From the NCBI RefSeq assembly GCF_026212465.1, contig NC_080049.1, forward strand, positions 35,798,385 through 35,862,384: a stretch of DNA of 64,000 bases, read 5' to 3'. Below the pieces are notes generated by a model. The model was not told the origin of the DNA, did not search any database, and was given only the letters and a program-made list of their open reading frames with translations. The position numbers were made by a program, and so were the translations under genes. Positions 57,746-64,000 of this stretch are shown here, one piece after another; the first letter of the stretch is position 1, and the number at the start of each line of letters is the position of its first letter. The DNA comes from Amaranthus tricolor (taxonomy: Eukaryota; Streptophyta; Magnoliopsida; Caryophyllales; Amaranthaceae).

Positions 57746-58852
57746 TAGAAATTTGGTTAGCTAGCTTTGTCAATGTCAAAGGCGTGTTTTGCAATCCTTT
57801 GTTTTTTATTGGCTTTTTTTTTTTTTTTGCTAAACAGTTAAAAAATGATTAGTAAATAATCTTTAAGTCAACTGAAAAACTAACTAATAAGTCAAAATCA
57901 AAACTCTACATATAATAGTTTTGTCATTTATTTTTAGCTTTGATCTACTTGTTATCTAATAAACAACCAACCTCAAACATTAAATAATTTTTACCAAATA
58001 TCTCTATAAAAACTAATTTAAACAGCTGACTTAATCAACTTAATCAACCAATAATTTTAACTAACCAAATTAACTAACAACTTCAAACACTAACTTCAGC
58101 TAAAAATCATTTACAAAATTATCCACTACTTTGAGTTAGAGTGTTAACACGAGCTTTATTTTTTAAAAGTTATTAACATGAACATATGAACACATTTAAT
58201 CCATCTTGGACTTCGAAGACATGTGTGTCTTTAAATTCAACAACCTAGAATGTGAGACATATAAGGGCATATTTTGAAATGCTTAGATATATTTGTCAAA
58301 GTTAATTATCATGCATGCATGTCATTATCAATTTATTTATTATAATACACATGCAATTTAATTGTAATGGAAGCTTGTGTCAGTATATTAATGTAATTAG
58401 CCCTTATTAAAAGTGAATTACCTTATATTTAGATGGTAATAGAGTATGGATACATGCATAGGCAACACATGTAAGAATATTCAAAGAAAAATAAACATTA
58501 ATTACATTGTTATTTGTTTAATTTATCTTAAAATCAAGTAATTTACTTTTTACTATCATACATATAATACTTATGTAAAAGTAATACTTATATATATCAT
58601 TTTTATGTTTTATCCTTATAACATTGATTCAATTTTTTTCACCAAAGAAAACATTAATTCACTTTCCTCTTACATATATTGAATTTTCCTGTCATACACC
58701 GAATTAATTGAGTGCTACATTTCATATTTTAATCTCTTACTTTAACTTTGTAACATTCTTGTTATGAAAATATTTTTGCCCATTTTTGTGTTATCATGTT
58801 GCAAATTCATGGGATATTATACAATAACTTGACCAATGACCCATAAAATCTA

Positions 58853-59282
58853 CTCCCTCCGTTCTTTTTTGATCTTCCACTTTGGGTTTTTCACACATAT
58901 TAAGAAAGATAGAATCTTTGGGTTGTAGTGGGTATTATTTTAATTAAATAGTAGTGTGAAGTAATGATTGTATTGGAAGTATGAGATTGTACTGGGTATT
59001 ATTTTAATTAAATAGTAGTGTGAAGTAATGATTGTACTGGAAGTATGAGATTGTACTGGGTATTATTTTAATTAAATAGTAGTGTGAAGTAATGATTGTA
59101 TTGAAAGTATGAGAGAGAAAATAATTATAAATAAAAGGAAAGGGGTACATTAAAAGAAAAGGGAGATTTTAAGGGGTAAAAGTGAGATAAAATCTTTCTA
59201 AAAATAGAAAGTATTCTAAAGTGAAAGAACTTTTAAAACTACCCGTTATAATAATGTAGAAGATAAAAAAGAACAGAGGGAG
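58853..59282 (+). mobile_element. Stowaway MITE with internal 64-bp tandem repeat
   Basis: The 430-bp element is flanked by TA (58851-58852 and 59283-59284). Ends CTCCCTCCGTTCTTTTTTG and the inverse of CTCCCTCTGTTCTTTTTTA give over 25 bp of TIR. Inside, a 64-bp unit starting GGGTATTATTTTAATTAAAT is repeated three times (about 58930-59113), starting at 58930, 58994 and 59058. Confidence 0.9.
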
Positions 59283-59284
59283 TA

Positions 59285-62225
59285 GTTTGTGATTATATTC
59301 ACAAAAAAAGAGTAGCATTCTCAATACACGTATATTTAGTAGATCGTGGAGTCTTAGTAGCCAACCAAATTAAATCAATGTTCAAAATAATTGAAGAAAG
59401 TGGTTATAGTTGAATGACTTTATTAAGTTTCCAAGTGAGGTATTAAAATGATTAAGGATCAAGCTAAGGAGGAAATTGATTGACATCAATATAACTACTT
59501 TATTTCTTTCAAAACCTATGACTATGAGAGGTACTCCGATCATGATATCACATTTAGGGTATCCCCTCTCTACACAAGGAAAATATTTTGAATATGTGAC
59601 AAAATTGATACAAAAATAAATTTAACCCACTTTTTATACCTTTATTTAAGAGTCTACTTCAAATTAAAAAAATTCCCTTTAGTTTAATTTCAGTAAATTT
59701 TATATGTTATTTTTATTCTCTTCTTTTCACTTGCATGGGTGTAATTTGATTTGTTTTGTTTATTGCTAATGAATCCCATTATCCCTTCTTAAATTCTGAT
59801 TAAAGTTTCAATGAGGGGAATACATTGGGCCGAATATATGTTAAATATGGTGAGTCTTAATAATTCTGAAACAAAATGTTTAGTTTCGTTGAATTAAGTT
59901 GAAATGATGATGAGTCCCTTGTTTCAATGGGGTCAATATTTTATAGTATTTTAATTTCAAATTATAATAAACTAAATTAAAATTATTCATCAAATTATCA
60001 CATTGTATTTGCTATTTAAGATCAATTGATAAAAATAACTTTGTTAGTATGATTATTGAATACAAAAATAAAGTTGTGTATAGCTGATCTTTCCAAACTT
60101 CATCATAAGTGGGAGTCACCTGGCATTAATTGGGGTAATTGAAAAGAAATATAAGAGCTATATGTGCTTCTCTTAAAAATGAGTAAATAACAACTCACCA
60201 AGTTAAAATTTTTATATGGATTAAACATGCATGTTACCAATGTGGTTTTGAAAAGAGTAAATTCTAAACTTTTATTAGTGCATATAGTTAAAAAACATTT
60301 TTTTGTGCTAAAAGTTTTGGATTTTTTTTGTGCTCATATACTTTTGAATTTTTTAAAAAATGATTCTACTTAAATGATAAAAGAAGGTGATCATGTATCA
60401 TCTCTACTTATGGAAACAGATTACGTGTTATCCATTAGCAAAACCAATACAAATCAATTGTTTATTCAAATTAAATTTTATAATAAAAATTAATTGCATG
60501 CTAGTACCATATAGGTTCTATGGACTAGTATCATCCTATCTTATTATCTAACCTAAAACAAACTGAACTTTCATCAATCTCATTGTCCCCCATAAGAGTA
60601 TTTGCTGACATGATAGAGGATCAATTTAAACTAAATTTAATAGTTGATACAATATTATTATTTTTTTTTTTAGGTAGGTATGAGGAAAAGAGAAAATTAG
60701 GTGAAAATTAAACTCATGACCTTATCTGAAAAAAATTGTGCTTACTCTAATTGAGACTTAAACTCTGTTAAAGATAAAAATACGTACAATTTTAATTTTT
60801 TTTTTCTATACCAACATTTAAATAATATATAAAAATTGGCATTCCAAAAAAAAAAAATGAGATTCTTAATTCCAAGGTCAAATATGTTCACATATCAACT
60901 ATTGCTCAAACCAAGCTTGAGATACGAGCTTCAACTAAGAAAGCACATTATTAAACACATAATTATTTTTTTTTTAATTTATGATATATCTCTAATTAAC
61001 AACTAACTTTAATTTTCAATTAAGATAGATATTTGATTAAAAAATATAAGTTTGATGGTATTTGAATTTCATATAGTTCATATTAATTTTCCTTTTTCTA
61101 ATTTAAATATTTAGTGAATTATATATATACAGAGAGTTTATATCGCATTTGAATTTCTATTCTAAAAACTCTCATCTAAGATTGCATGATGGTGTTTTAT
61201 CTCTAACATTTACAATTTTTAATTGTTTATTAAATACACATTCTTAAATTTAAATCAAACTAAAATTGAGTTGATTAGAGTAAATTAACCTATATCAAGT
61301 ATCTAACTTTTAAATTTTATGTGTAGCATTCAATTTATGAAGCATATTCTTATTTAACTTTTCTTTTTGAAATAAATTAACAAAAATCAAAAAAAATAAA
61401 AGAGCTATATAAAAACAGCCTTTTACCAAAAATAAGATAAAAGTGCATAGTGATGTGCTCAAAGAATAAACTTTGTGGGCAAGTTTTATTGATCCATAAA
61501 GGAAGTGATCTTAAATTGGATTGTAGGGTGAATTTGGGCAAGTTTGGTTAAAAAAAGTTGAATAAAGCCGATTTTATTCTATTCTGATTATATGAAAGTC
61601 CTGCATATATTATTCCTTGTAAGGAGTATGCAACCATAATCCATTTTTTTCCTTTATTGTCAAGGAAACTAAAAATTAAATGAAAATATAGATATTTACA
61701 AATATGATTACTCACTATGGTACAAATACATAAATTAAATTGTTTTAGCGAGAAATATTATGTCACAATTTAATTAGTATAATAAATTAATACATTTATA
61801 ACAAGAAGATAAAAGACATTTTGTACCCATAAAAACATAGGACGTAAGACTAGAACTACTTGCCATTTGCTTGTTAGATTCTTCGACACCTTTTTTATAA
61901 TTGGTTGTTTGTCATTAGTTTATTGGTTTGACTAGCTAGTAGCACGTATTAATTTATTAGTTGTTCAAGTCATATATAAGTTAAATTTAAAAAGATATTC
62001 AACAAAAATTAATTAACAATTGTTGATTATTTATTAAAGAAATTTAAGTTAAAGAGCCAAAGGGATGAACAAGTATATGTGCTGATGTACTTCATAGTTG
62101 GGCTGTACCTATTCTAAATGATTTAATTATCAGCATATATAAAATATTTAAAATTGTTAAATTTAAAAAAACAATGAATTTAGAAGTCAAAAATTAACAA
62201 AAATAAAGAATTGGCAATACCACCA
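59285..62225. other. Gene desert segment; nothing recognised
   Basis: AT-rich. A short stretch at about 60670-60760 (GAAAATTAAACTCATGACCT) resembles one at about 12955-13020 in a RAY1 intron (GATCAAACTCAAGACCT), possibly a decayed SINE or LTR piece. No exon seen. Confidence 0.35.
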
Positions 62226-62233
62226 TCTCACCA

Positions 62234-63087
62234 AGGGGTGTTCACTCCGAAAAGTTGGGTACCGATTAGTCGGGTAACTATTTTAACGATCTGTATTCAG
62301 GCCCAATTTATCTAGGTACCCGATTTTTTTTGGCAAAATTTATTAGCCATTTTTCTACAGAAGTTGTGGTATTGATACAGAAGTTTTTGACAGTTTTTAT
62401 TGGAAATTTAGAACAATAATTGAATCAAAAACAAAAAGGTAAAGGAAGAAATAACAATAAGTAAAGGCAGAGAACAACGGGAACTATTAAAATTTTAAAA
62501 AACAATGAGACTAAAAAATGAAAAAACAAATTAAAAGAATTACGATAAAAAAATGAATGAAAGAACAATCTAGAACAATAAGAGTGAAAAAACAAGATCA
62601 ATATAAAAATAAGAAGAAAGACAATGTAATTCTGTAGAAAAATTTAAGAACAACAAAAAACAATAATCCAAACAAACGAAATGATGAGAAATAAAAAATC
62701 ACAACAAAAAAAAAAGAAAAATTAAATCCAAGAACAATAATCCAGATCAAACTCAAAAAATTGAAAAAGAAAAAATACAGTGATTAGAAACGAAGTGAAG
62801 AACAGAAGAATAGAAGAAGAGGAGACCTTGACACTGAAAGTATCAGAAATGACAAGTTTGCAAATTGCAACTGGGTCAGTATGTTTTTTAAGTGAAAACC
62901 TAAAAAAAATTCCTCTATACTAACGGGTCAGCAGGTGCCCGTTGTGAAAAAATTAACGGTTCATGACCCAATCTGGTTAAGACGGATCGGGTACCCAACC
63001 CACAACATATAATTTTTTTTAAAAATGACCCGCCGTCTAAGATGTGGGTTAACAGATTAGCGGGTGGGATTTTTTTAACACCCTTAA
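62234..63087. mobile_element. Non-autonomous hAT-like element with 8-bp target duplication
   Basis: The 854-bp element begins AGGGGTGTTCAC and ends TTAACACCCTTAA. It is flanked by perfect 8-bp copies TCTCACCA (62226-62233 and 63088-63095). Subterminal regions are rich in CGGGTACC/GGGTACCCAACCC phrases in inverse arrangement. The centre (about 62400-62810) is an A-rich, low-complexity stretch without ORF. An 8-bp duplication plus an AGGGGTGTT-type end is typical of hAT derivatives. Confidence 0.8.
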
Positions 63088-63095
63088 TCTCACCA

Positions 63096-64000
63096 ACTTA
63101 TAAATCAACGGCATAATACTAAGTACTTTTCTTTTTCCCATTCATTTTGCCATATTTAGGAAAGACTCAAGATGTATAGATTTTTTTTTTCCATTATAGG
63201 TTGGATCAAGGAACAGTAAGACTAGATAAAATTAAATTCTAAACATTGATTTAAAATAGTATGTGCTTTAATTAGAATTGTTCAAAATAGACTTAATAGT
63301 TTGATATGTATCTGATTATGCAATCAATTCAACTTAATTTAACTTCAAAATAAATTTTAAATAATATAAAAATCAACATAAATATAAAATCCAATTTTAA
63401 ATCCACCTAAAATAGTTGATTCAAAATTAATCTAATAATGTGAATAAACTCATCTAACTCTAACCAAAACGGAACCCCGTTAAAAAATGTAGAGAGCTGA
63501 GACAGAGTAATCTGTAACAGTGTAAAAGAATTCATAGGAAAATCGAGTCGCAATCATTAGAGAGGAGGGAAAGTGGGCGCAGGATAAGCACGTGGGCTTG
63601 GCCTTACTATTACTTCAAATGGACCCCACTTTTGCCTTAAAATTTTCAAAACTATTTGGGACTAATTTTCATTGAGTGAGAGAGAGAAAAAAAAAAAAAA
63701 AAAAAAGTCACAGTGTTTGTTTTTCCTCCAGGTTGGTTTTTCAATTGTACTCCATTATTAATGTTTGTTGTTATTAAACATGAAAATTTTATCCCTTCCC
63801 TACCACCATTTATTTTTCTTTTTAAAACATTTTTTACTTTTTCCTGAGATGAAAGTGTTATAATTAATGAAAATGATAATTTAATGTGGGTTTAAAAATT
63901 TAAATCTTTTCAATATTATATTTTTTCATTGGGTATATAAAGGTCAATCGAAAACACTAGTATAAAATGGACTGATCATTTATCTCTATACGACTATATG
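63096..64000 (+). promoter_or_regulatory. Right edge: possible promoter of a gene beyond the window
   Basis: After the desert, composition changes at about 63540-63620. It includes a G-box core GCACGTGGGC (63587-63596), then GAGAGAGAAA with a poly(A) run (63680-63706), and GGTATATAAAGGTC (about 63933-63946), a good TATA box on the plus strand. No ORF follows within the remaining 50 bases. A gene start to the right is a guess. Confidence 0.3.

Noticed and set aside
1..64000. Organelle DNA insertion or bacterial/viral segment
   Set aside because: No chloroplast, mitochondrial, bacterial or pararetroviral coding phrase was recognised on either strand; this was by reading only.

Overview
The window is nuclear DNA of a flowering plant. 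The evidence is spliced genes with GT-AG introns, an AT-rich background, long (TA)n tracts, Stowaway/Tourist MITEs, a TRIM-like Copia element and a Cassandra TRIM carrying 5S rRNA-like LTRs. The protein families (PHT2;1, a GT77 arabinosyltransferase, a plant GT17) point to a eudicot. Caryophyllales/Amaranthaceae is a guess from the style of the repeats, not a demonstrated assignment.

Left third (1-32.2 kb), genic. (1) Positions 1-5188, plus: the 3' part of an RS/KR-rich nuclear protein, seven exons visible, one intron of 2.6 kb loaded with repeats. (2) 9926-13660, plus: a complete six-exon GT77 glycosyltransferase, best matched to RAY1. (3) 15023-18155, minus: a complete three-exon plastid phosphate transporter PHT2;1, convergent with RAY1. 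(4) 23780-24502, minus: a single-exon, unrecognised Asn/His/Tyr-rich protein. (5) 29554-32169, minus: a two-exon GT17 N-acetylglucosaminyltransferase-like protein whose only intron contains a MITE nested inside another MITE. The genes are unrelated housekeeping or metabolic loci. Two are Golgi-type glycosyltransferases (wall arabinosylation; N-glycan-type GlcNAc transfer), but nothing links them functionally.

Right half (32.6-64 kb), a gene desert with no convincing coding exon. It holds Stowaway MITEs with TA duplications, a ~1.6 kb inverted-repeat element with an internal TTATAAC-type repeat array, a near-perfect 71-bp-arm hairpin, a MITE embedded in (TA)n, a Cassandra retrotransposon, a hAT-like element with a perfect 8-bp duplication, and several long microsatellites.

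The most interesting items are the Cassandra element, the large foldback element at 18.6-19.8 kb whose two arms both keep the same open reading frame, the cluster of five 31-bp-class palindromes at 21.6-22.1 kb, the hairpin at 37.1-37.4 kb, and the nested insertions. No bacterial-type system, CRISPR array, tRNA or intact transposase was seen. All exon boundaries and family calls were read by eye; no database search or alignment was run.
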